Below are positions 1 through 5,293 of a DNA stretch of 5,293 nucleotides, in pieces. Numbering within the stretch: the first letter of the stretch is position 1; each line of letters begins with the position of its first letter. The notes below the pieces were generated by a model. That model was not told where the DNA came from, ran no database searches, and saw nothing but the letters and a program-made list of their open reading frames with translations. The stretch is taken from assembly GCA_020722625.1 (NCBI GenBank), contig DYKK01000243.1:1-5293 (forward strand), in the 5' to 3' direction. The DNA is from Anaeromyxobacter dehalogenans (lineage in GTDB: Bacteria > Myxococcota_A > UBA9042 > DTJE01). The position numbers were made by a program, and so were the translations under genes.

Positions 1-1
1 C

Positions 2-3000
2 GACGCGGAACTGGAGCGGGAGCGGGCGGGCGTCGAGGAGTCGCTCAAGGCCATGCGGGCCGAGGTCGAGGCCCTCGCGGCCCGGCGCCGGGCGGTCGAG
101 ACGGAGGAGGCGCGCCGTCTGCGCGAGCGCCTGGAGGCCCGGGAGGCGGAGATTGCGGCCCTGAGGGACGAGGTCGCGGCGGCCAGGGCCGAGGCGAACG
201 GTGAGGCGTCCCGGCGGGAGGCCGACCTGACCGCGCGCATTGAGGCCGGGGAACAGGCCATCGCGGCGATGCGGAAGGAATACGAGGCGATGATCGCCCA
301 GGTGCGGGCCGAGGGGCAGCGCAAGGACGAGACGATCCGGGCCCTGGGGGAACGCATGGAGCAGGTCCGGGGCGAGGTCGAGGCGGCGCGCAAGGCCGTG
401 GCGGAGCGGGAAGCGGAGGTGGCGCGCCTGCGGGACGCCCTCCAGGCGGCCGAGCGGCGCGGGGGCGGCGAGGTCGAGACCCTCGAGGCGGAACTGGCCC
501 GGGCCCGGGCCAGGACCGAGGAGATGCGACAGGACCTGGCGCGAAGGCTCGCGGAGGCGGACGAGCTGTCGCGGCGGCGGGCCGCGGAGGTCGAGAGGCT
601 CCAGGCCCAGGTCGAGCGCCTGAAGGCCGAACGGGCCACGGAGGAATCGAAGGCGGTCTCGGACCTGCGGGCGCGGCTCCAGGCCCGCGAGATGGAGGTC
701 GAGGCGCTGAAGAGGACCTACGAGACGGCGCGCGGGAAGGCGCGGGCCTCGAAGGAGGAGGCGGCCCGGGCCGCGAAACTGCGCGAGGCCCTGGCCCGAC
801 AGGAGTCCGAGACCGCCCGGCTGCGGAAGGAATACGAGGCGGAAATCGCCGATCAGAAGGCCCGGCTCGCGGAGCGTGATCGGCAGATCGCCGCGCTGAA
901 CGCTCAGATCCAGACGCTCAAGGCCGGCGAGGTCGCCAGGGAGTCCGCGGAGGTCGCGAGGTTGCGAGGTCGGATCGCCGCGAAGGACGCCGAGGTCAAG
1001 GCGCTCCAGGCCCGCGTGAAACAGGCAGGCGAGCAGGGGACGTCGCAGGCGAGGAAGGCGCGCGCCGAACTCGACCGCGCGCAGCGGGCCCTGAAGTCGC
1101 TGCGGTCCGACCTGGACGCGGCCCAGTCGCGGGAACGCGAGGCCATCCGGCGGGAGCGGGCCGCGACGGAGGAGGTGGCGCGTCTGACCGCGACCCTTCA
1201 GGACCGGGACCAGGAGATCGAGCGCCTGCGGGCGGAGCGAGACCGCCAGGTCTCGGACCTTCAGGCCCGGATCGCGGCGGCGCGGAAAGGTGCCGGGGAG
1301 GAGGTCGGGCGGGAGATCGCCCGGTTGCGGGCGGACATCGCGGCCAAGGACGCCCAGTTGAAGGCCCTGACCGAGCAGCAGGCCCGGCTGGAGCAGGAGG
1401 TCAGCCGGATCCGGGAGGCCGCGCCGGCTTCGCCGGCCCCCGCCGAGGCCCCCGTGCCGGCCCGCCTCGTCGGCGTGGACTTCCAGGAATCGGGTGGGGC
1501 CCCGGCCGTGGTCCTGAGGGTCTCCGGCTCCGCCGACCCGACGGTCGAGCGGACGGGGGAACGGTCGTATGTGCTCACGCTGCGGGACGTGACCCTCCCC
1601 TCGAACCTGGCGCGCCGCATGGACGTGTCGGCCTTCGAGTCGCCGGTCCGCATGGTGACGACGTTCCAGGACGGGACCGGGGCGATCCGCGTGATCGCCG
1701 ACCTGTCCGAACCCGTGGGCCAGCAGGTGCGGGTCGCGAAAGACCGGATCGAGTGGCGGTTCAGCGGTCCGGCCCCGGAACAGATGGTCGCGGCTGCGGC
1801 CCCCACGCCGACGACGAGGCCCGGGACCCTGGTGGCCCAGGCACCGGAGGCCGGCGTGCCTCCTCCCCCCACGCCCGAGATGGGACCTCCCGAGGGGAGC
1901 CAGGAGTCGCCGTACAAGAGGCCTTCGCTGGTGCCGAAGAAGAAGAAATACAAGGGCCGCCGGATCAACCTGACCGTGAAGGACGCGGACATCCAGAACG
2001 TCCTGACGTTCCTCGCCAGGGAAGGCCGTGTCAACATCGTGACGTCCGAGGACGTTCAGGGCAAGGTGACGTTCCATCTGGAAGACGTGCCGTGGGACCT
2101 CGCGCTTGACATCATCCTGAAGGCCAAGGGGCTGGATTACGTGGTCGAACAGGGCATCTATCGCGTGGCCCCGATTGCCAACATCCAGCAGGAGTTCGAG
2201 GCGCGGGTCAAGAAGCAGGAAAAGGTGCGGGAACTCAAGCCCGTCCTGGTCCGGCTCATCCCCGTGAACTACGGGAACGCCGGGGAGATGGTGGCCAGGG
2301 TGGTCACCGTGCTGTCCCCCAAGGGGTCGGCCGTGGTGGACACCCGCACCAACACGCTCATCGTCAAGGACACCGAGGACTACCTGGCCGCGGCCGAGGA
2401 ACTGGTGCGGCGACTGGACCAGCAGACGCCGCAGGTCCTGATCGAGGCCCGGATCGTCGAGGCGCGCACGACGTTCAAGGAGGACATCGGGATCCAGTGG
2501 GGCGGCCGGTTCGCCATGGCGTCGGTCTATGGGAACGAGACGGGGCTCGTGTTCCCGAGCAGCATCGGGATCGCGGGCGGCGCGGACGATACGCGGGCGC
2601 CCTCGACCGGGATCGCCCTCGACACCCCCAACTTCGCGGTCAACCTGCCGGCGGCGGTCGGCGCCGGGTCCGGTGGCGCCCTGGGGATCCAGCTCGGGTC
2701 CATCGGGGGTGCCGCGAACCTGTCCCTGCGCCTGTCGGCGGCCGAGGAGGAGGGCGAGGTCAAGATCATCTCGTCTCCGCGCATCTCGACGCTCGACAAC
2801 CGAAAGGCCTCCATCGCGCAGGGCGTGTCCATCCCGATCAGCGTCGTGTCCGCGGCCGGGGTCAACACCCAGTTCTTCTCGGCCGACCTGAAACTGGACG
2901 TGACGCCGCACGTCACGCGGGACGGCCACATCGCCCTGAAACTCGACATCACGAAGAACGAACCGGACTTCGGGAACCGCTCCGCGGACGGCAACCCCAC

Positions 3001-3229
3001 CATCCAGAAGAAGGAGGCCCACACGGAACTCCTGATCCGGGATGGGGACACGACCGTGATCGGCGGGATCTACACGCGGAGCACCGGCAAGTCGTACAAG
3101 AAGGTCCCCCTGTTCGGCGACATCCCGATCCTCGGGTGGTTCTTCAAGAGCCGGTCGCGCAACGATGACCGGTCCGAACTCCTGATCTTCATCACGCCGA
3201 AGGTGGTCAACCGGGAGGTGGCGCTATGA
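2..3229 (+). CDS. pilQ: Type IV pilus secretin PilQ with long N-terminal coiled coil (5' partial)
   Basis: This is the outer-membrane channel through which the type IV pilus is extruded and retracted. The frame is open to the left edge, so 1075 residues are visible (numbered here from base 2) and the start and signal peptide are missing. The ATG at 53 is unlikely to be the start, because identical coil sequence precedes it and no signal peptide follows. Domains in order: coiled coil 1 to about 472; Pro/Ala hinge; AMIN about 488-589; proline-rich linker with a KKKKYKGRR stretch; N0/STN about 654-724 (INLTVKDADIQNVL); N1/secretin_N about 751-805 (NTLIVKDTEDYL); secretin from about 811 (QVLIEARIVEA), with SSPRISTLDNRKASIAQG, NPTIQKKEAHTELLI and VPLFGDIPILGWFF (from 1035), ending ELLIFITPKVV. 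From AMIN to the stop it matches ordinary PilQ. AMIN plus the PilQ-type barrel argues against type II or III secretins. The coil is atypical for the family. The stop overlaps the next gene by 4 bases (ATGA). Confidence is high for secretin and slightly lower for the pilQ symbol, since pilM-P are not in view. Confidence 0.93.
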   Translation, partial: DAELERERAGVEESLKAMRAEVEALAARRRAVETEEARRLRERLEAREAEIAALRDEVAAARAEANGEASRREADLTARIEAGEQAIAAMRKEYEAMIAQVRAEGQRKDETIRALGERMEQVRGEVEAARKAVAEREAEVARLRDALQAAERRGGGEVETLEAELARARARTEEMRQDLARRLAEADELSRRRAAEVERLQAQVERLKAERATEESKAVSDLRARLQAREMEVEALKRTYETARGKARASKEEAARAAKLREALARQESETARLRKEYEAEIADQKARLAERDRQIAALNAQIQTLKAGEVARESAEVARLRGRIAAKDAEVKALQARVKQAGEQGTSQARKARAELDRAQRALKSLRSDLDAAQSREREAIRRERAATEEVARLTATLQDRDQEIERLRAERDRQVSDLQARIAAARKGAGEEVGREIARLRADIAAKDAQLKALTEQQARLEQEVSRIREAAPASPAPAEAPVPARLVGVDFQESGGAPAVVLRVSGSADPTVERTGERSYVLTLRDVTLPSNLARRMDVSAFESPVRMVTTFQDGTGAIRVIADLSEPVGQQVRVAKDRIEWRFSGPAPEQMVAAAAPTPTTRPGTLVAQAPEAGVPPPPTPEMGPPEGSQESPYKRPSLVPKKKKYKGRRINLTVKDADIQNVLTFLAREGRVNIVTSEDVQGKVTFHLEDVPWDLALDIILKAKGLDYVVEQGIYRVAPIANIQQEFEARVKKQEKVRELKPVLVRLIPVNYGNAGEMVARVVTVLSPKGSAVVDTRTNTLIVKDTEDYLAAAEELVRRLDQQTPQVLIEARIVEARTTFKEDIGIQWGGRFAMASVYGNETGLVFPSSIGIAGGADDTRAPSTGIALDTPNFAVNLPAAVGAGSGGALGIQLGSIGGAANLSLRLSAAEEEGEVKIISSPRISTLDNRKASIAQGVSIPISVVSAAGVNTQFFSADLKLDVTPHVTRDGHIALKLDITKNEPDFGNRSADGNPTIQKKEAHTELLIRDGDTTVIGGIYTRSTGKSYKKVPLFGDIPILGWFFKSRSRNDDRSELLIFITPKVVNREVAL
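270..289 (+). repeat. 20-base direct repeat, copy 1
   Basis: The bases TGCGGAAGGAATACGAGGCG occur here and again at 822-841, 552 bases later. Both copies are in the same frame and encode RKEYEA followed by a related stretch (MIAQV here, EIADQ in copy 2). The match at the DNA level, including the less common GAA and TAC codons, suggests recent internal duplication or gene conversion within the coil-coding region. Confidence 0.6.
822..841 (+). repeat. 20-base direct repeat, copy 2
   Basis: Second exact copy of the 20-base stretch at 270-289, in frame and again encoding RKEYEA. The spacing between copies is 184 residues, two more than a whole number of heptads. The two sites would therefore not lie in the same register of one unbroken heptad coil. 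Confidence 0.6.
3214..3218 (+). promoter_or_regulatory. Ribosome binding site for the downstream lipoprotein
   Basis: GGAGG lies 7 bases before the ATG at 3226, inside the last codons of pilQ. This is an ideal Shine-Dalgarno site and it fixes the start of the lipoprotein gene. Together with the ATGA stop/start overlap it indicates translational coupling to pilQ. Confidence 0.8.
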
Positions 3230-4008
3230 AGAGGAACCGTCCGGCGCGATGGGCCGTGATCGCGATTCTGGCCTTCGCGCCCCTTCTGTCGTGCCCCAAG
3301 GAGAGCCCGCAGGAGATCCTGATCCTGGACGCGGCGGCCGTCACGAGGCAGACCCAGTGCATGGTCCGGACCGGGGCCGCGCCCCAGTTCATCTGGCTGA
3401 ACGGGGTGCTGGACCTCGCCATCACCAACCACTACTGGCTCTTTCCGCATTTCAAGAACCTGCTTCCCACGATCCAGGAAGTGTCGGAGGAGTCCGTGAC
3501 GGGCCTGTACCCCCGGGAGACGCACTACGTCAACATCCACAAGGCGTACGTGCACGTGAACCTCGGGGCGTTCTATTCCGTCCTGGGCACCAGCGAACAG
3601 CAGTACGTGGAGTTCCTTCGGGTGGACGGGTTCGAGGTGCCGGTGGCGCTCGGCATCGAGCCCGGCGCCGAGGGCACGGTCGCGGTCGAGGTGATCCCCA
3701 CCGACCTGGGGAACCTCCTCCGAAAAAAGGTCCTCGCGTATCCGGGCGCCTCGCACCCCGGGATCTGGATCACCGTGGTCGTGCAACTCGAGGGCCGCAC
3801 CCAGGACCTGTGGAGCGTCCATTCCAACGAGTTCGAGTTCCCGATCAAGGTCTGTTACGGCTGCCTGATCCGGCCGACGACAAACGACCCGTCCGCGACG
3901 CCCACCGCCGGGAACATCCCCTGCTTCCCGGGTCAGGACGAGGGCGTGGACGACCTCCTCTGCCGCCTCGTGGCCCTGGACAAGGACGCCTGCTTCCCGG
4001 GTGAGTGA
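3226..4008 (+). CDS. Unrecognised lipoprotein, translationally coupled to pilQ
   Basis: I do not recognise this 260-residue protein as a named family. Residues 1-23 form a lipoprotein signal: basic MKRNRPAR, a hydrophobic stretch, then lipobox LLSC with the lipidated Cys at 23. Residue +2 is Pro, not Asp, which by the E. coli Lol rule suggests the outer membrane. The mature part begins with an aromatic-rich section (residues about 45-80, QFIWLNGVLDLAITNHYWLF). It continues with alternating strand-like segments (about 108-190: YVHVNLGAF, YVEFLRVDGFEV, TVAVEVIP, WITVVVQLEG) suggesting a beta-sandwich. It ends in a cysteine-rich tail with C210-x2-C213, C233, C246 and C256; with C45 this gives six non-lipidated cysteines, likely disulphides in the periplasm or at the surface. 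The tail repeats CFPG (233-236 and 256-259). The gene starts in the pilQ stop codon, so it probably shares the pilQ transcript and may serve the secretin or pilus. It has no TPR repeats, unlike the pilotins PilF/PilW/Tgl. I am confident it is a real lipoprotein gene; its function is unknown. Confidence 0.88.
   Translation: MKRNRPARWAVIAILAFAPLLSCPKESPQEILILDAAAVTRQTQCMVRTGAAPQFIWLNGVLDLAITNHYWLFPHFKNLLPTIQEVSEESVTGLYPRETHYVNIHKAYVHVNLGAFYSVLGTSEQQYVEFLRVDGFEVPVALGIEPGAEGTVAVEVIPTDLGNLLRKKVLAYPGASHPGIWITVVVQLEGRTQDLWSVHSNEFEFPIKVCYGCLIRPTTNDPSATPTAGNIPCFPGQDEGVDDLLCRLVALDKDACFPGE
3920..3933 (+). repeat. 14-base direct repeat encoding CFPG, copy 1
   Basis: CCTGCTTCCCGGGT occurs here and at 3989-4002, 69 bases (23 codons) apart in the same frame. 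Each copy encodes Cys-Phe-Pro-Gly followed by Gln or Glu. It looks like a small tandem duplication within the cysteine-rich tail of the lipoprotein. Confidence 0.55.
3989..4002 (+). repeat. 14-base direct repeat encoding CFPG, copy 2
   Basis: Second copy of the 14-base stretch at 3920-3933, encoding the last residues (CFPG, then E and stop) of the lipoprotein. Its TCCCGGG forms the left arm of the hairpin at 3995-4016. Confidence 0.55.
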
Positions 4009-4016
4009 TCCCGGGA
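3995..4016. terminator. GC-rich hairpin between convergent genes, possible terminator
   Basis: TCCCGGG (3995-4001) and CCCGGGA (4010-4016) form a perfect 7-base-pair stem with the 8-base loop TGAGTGAT, which contains the stop codon of the lipoprotein gene. The element lies in or beside the 17-base gap between two convergent genes, where a bidirectional terminator would be expected. Neither strand has a T tract after the stem, so it is not a classical intrinsic terminator. The arms are also partly dictated by the coding sequence for the CFPG motif. Termination is an inference. Confidence 0.35.
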
Positions 4017-4025
4017 CCCACAGCG

Positions 4026-5159
4026 TCATTCCGGAAGGTTCATACAGGTCGAGACGTCGTTCATGTCCCGCGCCTTCCAGGCGCACACGGAAAACCGGAG
4101 GTCGCCGGACCGGCAGCGCTCGCGGCACCGGTTGAAGATGGGCTCGCGGATCGAATCGGAGCCTGCGACCGCCTGGACGAACCGCCGGCACACCGCGTCG
4201 CAGTCCGGGCGGCCCGGCGCGGTCGCCGCGGGCGGGCCCTCCCGGGCCGGGGGCTCGCCGGAGGGACCGGGAGAGGCCGGGGCGGGCGCGGTGTCCGGTG
4301 GAGGCGCGGTGGCCGCCGGCGGAGGGGGTGGGGGTTCGGGTGTCGCGATGGCCGGCGGAGGCGCCGCAGGCCGTCCCGTCGGACCGGCCGGCGGGGTCGG
4401 GGCCGCGGCCTGAACGGTCATCTCGATCAGCCGCGTCTCGCCCAGGCGGACCTCGACGTCCCCCGACCACTGCCAGGAACCGGCTCGAAGCGCCAGGTGG
4501 TGGACCCCGCCGGCGACCCGCGGGAGGGTCAGGGGCGTGGTCCCGACCGACTCTCCGTCCAGGAGCGCCTCGGCGCCCGGCGTGTCCGTCACGACGGTGA
4601 GTCGTCCACCGAGGGGGGCGAGGGACAGCCGGACCTTCACGACCTCGCGCTCGCGGACCTCGACGGCGCCTTCCGCCGGCTCGTACCCGTCGGCCTCGAC
4701 GCGCAGGACCTTCCAACGCGACCCCTTGAGTCGCAGGAATGCCCGCCCCTCGCCCGCCCGGGACCCGTCCACGTGGATGCGGGCCGAGAGGGGCTCCGCC
4801 TCGATGAACAGGAAGGCGGTCTCGCGGAGGGCGGGGGCGCGCCGCGCGCGGGCCCGGACGTCGGACGCCGGGACCAGGTCCCCCGCCCCGAGCCACCGTT
4901 CCGGCTCGATGCCGGGCGACCGGCTCGCGGACGGGGCCCCGGCCGACGCGATCGGCGGCTCCTGCGGGACGGCATGGGGGCGCCATGGGCGTGGCGACGT
5001 GGCGCCTGTGGTCGCGTCCGGGGTGACCGGATGCGCCGGCGCGGGCGCCGGTGGCGCGTCCTCCCGCGTGGAGCCGCGCGCCCCGGCGCAGCCCCACCCC
5101 GACAGGAGCGCACCGAAAAGGATCGCCCCGGCCCAGGTCGTCTTGCCGGTCCGTTGCAT
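4026..5159 (-). CDS. Probable PEGA-domain lipoprotein with six-cysteine C-terminal module
   Basis: A 377-residue envelope protein. Residues 1-24 are a signal peptide (RTGK, then WAGAILFGALLSGWGC). C24 is the likely lipidation site, but the lipobox GWGC is atypical because position -3 is Gly, not Leu. A Pro/Ala-rich stretch (about 25-110) would project the protein from the membrane. Two PEGA-type beta domains follow: about 115-182 (FLFIEAEPLSARIHVDG ... VEADGYEPAEGAVEV) and about 184-250 (GRLTVVTDTPGAEALLDGES, then VGTTPLTLPRV), the second nearly canonical. A second Pro/Ala linker (251-318, six prolines at 276-281) leads to a tail with C320-x3-C324, C345-x3-C349, C359 and C372, probably three disulphides. 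PEGA domains are surface-layer-like modules without a known catalytic role. The start is supported by AAGGGAG 8 bases upstream and a promoter-like site. The gene converges on the pilQ-linked lipoprotein gene. I am sure it is a PEGA protein; its role is unknown. Confidence 0.88.
   Translation of the reverse strand: MQRTGKTTWAGAILFGALLSGWGCAGARGSTREDAPPAPAPAHPVTPDATTGATSPRPWRPHAVPQEPPIASAGAPSASRSPGIEPERWLGAGDLVPASDVRARARRAPALRETAFLFIEAEPLSARIHVDGSRAGEGRAFLRLKGSRWKVLRVEADGYEPAEGAVEVREREVVKVRLSLAPLGGRLTVVTDTPGAEALLDGESVGTTPLTLPRVAGGVHHLALRAGSWQWSGDVEVRLGETRLIEMTVQAAAPTPPAGPTGRPAAPPPAIATPEPPPPPPAATAPPPDTAPAPASPGPSGEPPAREGPPAATAPGRPDCDAVCRRFVQAVAGSDSIREPIFNRCRERCRSGDLRFSVCAWKARDMNDVSTCMNLPE
4029..4202 (-). 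other. Six-cysteine C-terminal module of the PEGA protein
   Basis: Residues 320-377 carry paired C-x3-C motifs (CDAVC and CRERC) on predicted helices separated by about 20 residues, then single cysteines at 359 and 372 (SVCAWKARDMNDVSTC). Two C-x3-C helices facing each other resemble a disulphide-stapled helical hairpin. From memory, similar tails ending in a Cys-x-x-Ala-x-(T/S/R)-x-x-(D/E)-(V/L)-x-x-Cys pattern occur on other envelope proteins of myxobacteria-like organisms; I could not verify this here. Confidence 0.55.
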
Positions 5160-5167
5160 GGGGTGGA

Positions 5168-5174
5168 CTCCCTT
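5168..5174 (-). promoter_or_regulatory. Ribosome binding site of the PEGA protein gene
   Basis: On the minus strand AAGGGAG ends 8 bases before the ATG at 5159-5157. It is a good Shine-Dalgarno match at normal spacing and supports this start over the longer open frame that extends to 5220. Confidence 0.7.
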
Positions 5175-5190
5175 CCATGGCCCGACGCGG

Positions 5191-5220
5191 ATCGTGACAA
5201 GGCGGCGAGGGCGCTGTCAA
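5191..5220 (-). promoter_or_regulatory. Candidate sigma70-type promoter for the PEGA protein gene
   Basis: On the minus strand a perfect -35 hexamer TTGACA (5220-5215) is followed after 18 bases by CACGAT (5196-5191). This matches the -10 consensus TATAAT at the second, fifth and sixth positions. Transcription would begin near 5184, giving a leader of about 25 bases that contains the ribosome binding site. The -10 is weak, as is common in very GC-rich genomes, so the call rests mainly on the -35 and on position. Confidence 0.5.
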
Positions 5221-5293
5221 TCGGCCCAGCCGAGGCCGCTGAAAAACGGAGACACGCAGACGCCGCTTGACCCGTCGCGGCGCCCCGCCCCCC

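Larger units (their letters stand above)
119..1369 (+). repeat. Degenerate repeated motif inside the coiled coil
   Basis: A motif of about 15-16 residues, roughly L-R-x-R-[LI]-x-A-[RK]-[ED]-x-E-[IV]-x-A-L, recurs along the coil. The clearest copies begin at bases 119 (LRERLEAREAEIAAL), 665 (LRARLQAREMEVEAL), 962 (LRGRIAAKDAEVKAL) and 1325 (LRADIAAKDAQLKAL). Weaker copies are at about 227 (LTARIEAGEQAIAAM) and about 857 (KARLAERDRQIAAL). The copies at 119 and 665 are 182 residues apart, exactly 26 heptads, but the other spacings are irregular. This could be internal duplication or convergence under coil composition; sequence alone does not settle it. Confidence 0.5.
2..1417 (+). other. Long coiled-coil region of the secretin
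   Basis: About 470 residues dominated by Ala, Glu, Arg, Leu and Lys, with hydrophobic residues at heptad-like spacing (for example EVARLRDAL, EVERLQAQVERLKAER, QEIERLRAERDRQV). I find no Pro, Cys, Trp, Phe or His in this stretch, as expected for an extended alpha-helical rod. Possible breaks are Gly-Gly-Gly at residues 154-156 (bases 461-469), QAGEQGTSQ at about 341-349 (1022-1048) and KGAGEEVG near 1286-1312. The region is in frame with the AMIN and secretin domains and shares their codon use, so it looks like a real part of the protein and not an assembly join. How far it extends upstream is unknown. An automatic annotation might label this part 'Smc-like', which would reflect coil composition and not function. 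Confidence 0.88.

Noticed and set aside
53..55. ATG at 53 as the start of the secretin gene
   Set aside because: The frame stays open to the left edge with the same coil composition, and no signal peptide follows this ATG, although PilQ must be exported. The GAGGAG at 35-40 lies 12 bases upstream and is explained by Glu codons.
2..1417. SMC or chromosome-segregation protein
   Set aside because: Resemblance is only coil composition. There are no ATPase head motifs, and the frame continues into an exported secretin.
1261..2037. Minus-strand open frame of 258 codons opposite pilQ
   Set aside because: Antisense shadow of the AMIN and linker region; no domain or start signal found.
2899..2917. 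Inverted repeat CGTGACG/CGTCACG with a 5-base loop
   Set aside because: It lies within codons for the conserved LDVTPHVTR segment of the secretin and is explained by the protein sequence; no regulatory context.
2497..3168. Plus-strand alternate-frame open frame of 223 codons inside the secretin domain
   Set aside because: Out-of-frame shadow of strongly conserved secretin motifs; composition is Arg/Gly/His-rich.
3070..5220. Minus-strand open frame of 716 codons covering the lipoprotein gene and the PEGA gene region
   Set aside because: It runs antisense to the coupled lipoprotein gene and out of frame with the PEGA gene. The translation is low-complexity Arg/Gly/Pro with no domain, as expected from antisense frames in very GC-rich DNA.
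4005..5270. Plus-strand open frame of 421 codons opposite the PEGA gene
   Set aside because: Arg/Gly-rich translation without recognisable domains, fully antisense to a gene with clear PEGA domains, a signal peptide and a ribosome binding site.
5221..5293. Possible terminator or intergenic repeat near the right edge (TTTTT on the minus strand at about 5242-5246, next to CGGAGACACGCAGACG)
   Set aside because: No convincing stem precedes the T run, only one copy of the sequence is present, and the upstream gene is out of view. It cannot be supported from this window.

Overview
The window comes from a very G+C-rich Gram-negative bacterium. Third codon positions are almost always G or C in all three genes. 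A type IV pilus secretin implies an outer membrane. The two neighbouring lipoproteins (one cysteine-rich, one with PEGA repeats and a cysteine-rich tail) are of a kind I associate with Myxococcota and related former Deltaproteobacteria. That placement is an inference from style, not from a marker gene.

Layout. (1) Positions 2-3229, + strand: the 3' part of a secretin gene, almost certainly pilQ. The reading frame is open at the left edge, so the true start and signal peptide lie outside. The visible protein is about 470 residues of continuous charged coiled coil, then one AMIN domain, a proline-rich linker, the N0 (STN) and N1 (secretin_N) domains and a complete secretin barrel domain. (2) Positions 3226-4008, + strand: an unrecognised 260-residue lipoprotein that starts inside the pilQ stop codon (ATGA overlap) and has its own strong ribosome binding site. 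It is probably co-transcribed and translationally coupled with pilQ. (3) Positions 4026-5159, - strand: a convergent gene for a probable lipoprotein with two PEGA domains, a long Pro/Ala linker and a six-cysteine C-terminal module. It has a good ribosome binding site and a plausible sigma70-type promoter just upstream (5191-5220). Only 17 bases separate the two convergent stop codons, and a GC-rich hairpin covers the stop of gene 2. (4) Positions 5160-5293: a short upstream region holding that promoter and nothing else I can support.

How they may work together. PilQ forms the outer-membrane pore through which the pilus fibre passes, and AMIN domains hold it to peptidoglycan. The coupled lipoprotein is placed where a secretin accessory factor might be, though it shows no TPR repeats like known pilotins. 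PEGA lipoproteins are surface or envelope proteins of unclear function, and a link to the pilus rests only on position. The most unusual item is the very long coiled coil fused in frame to the N-terminal side of the secretin.
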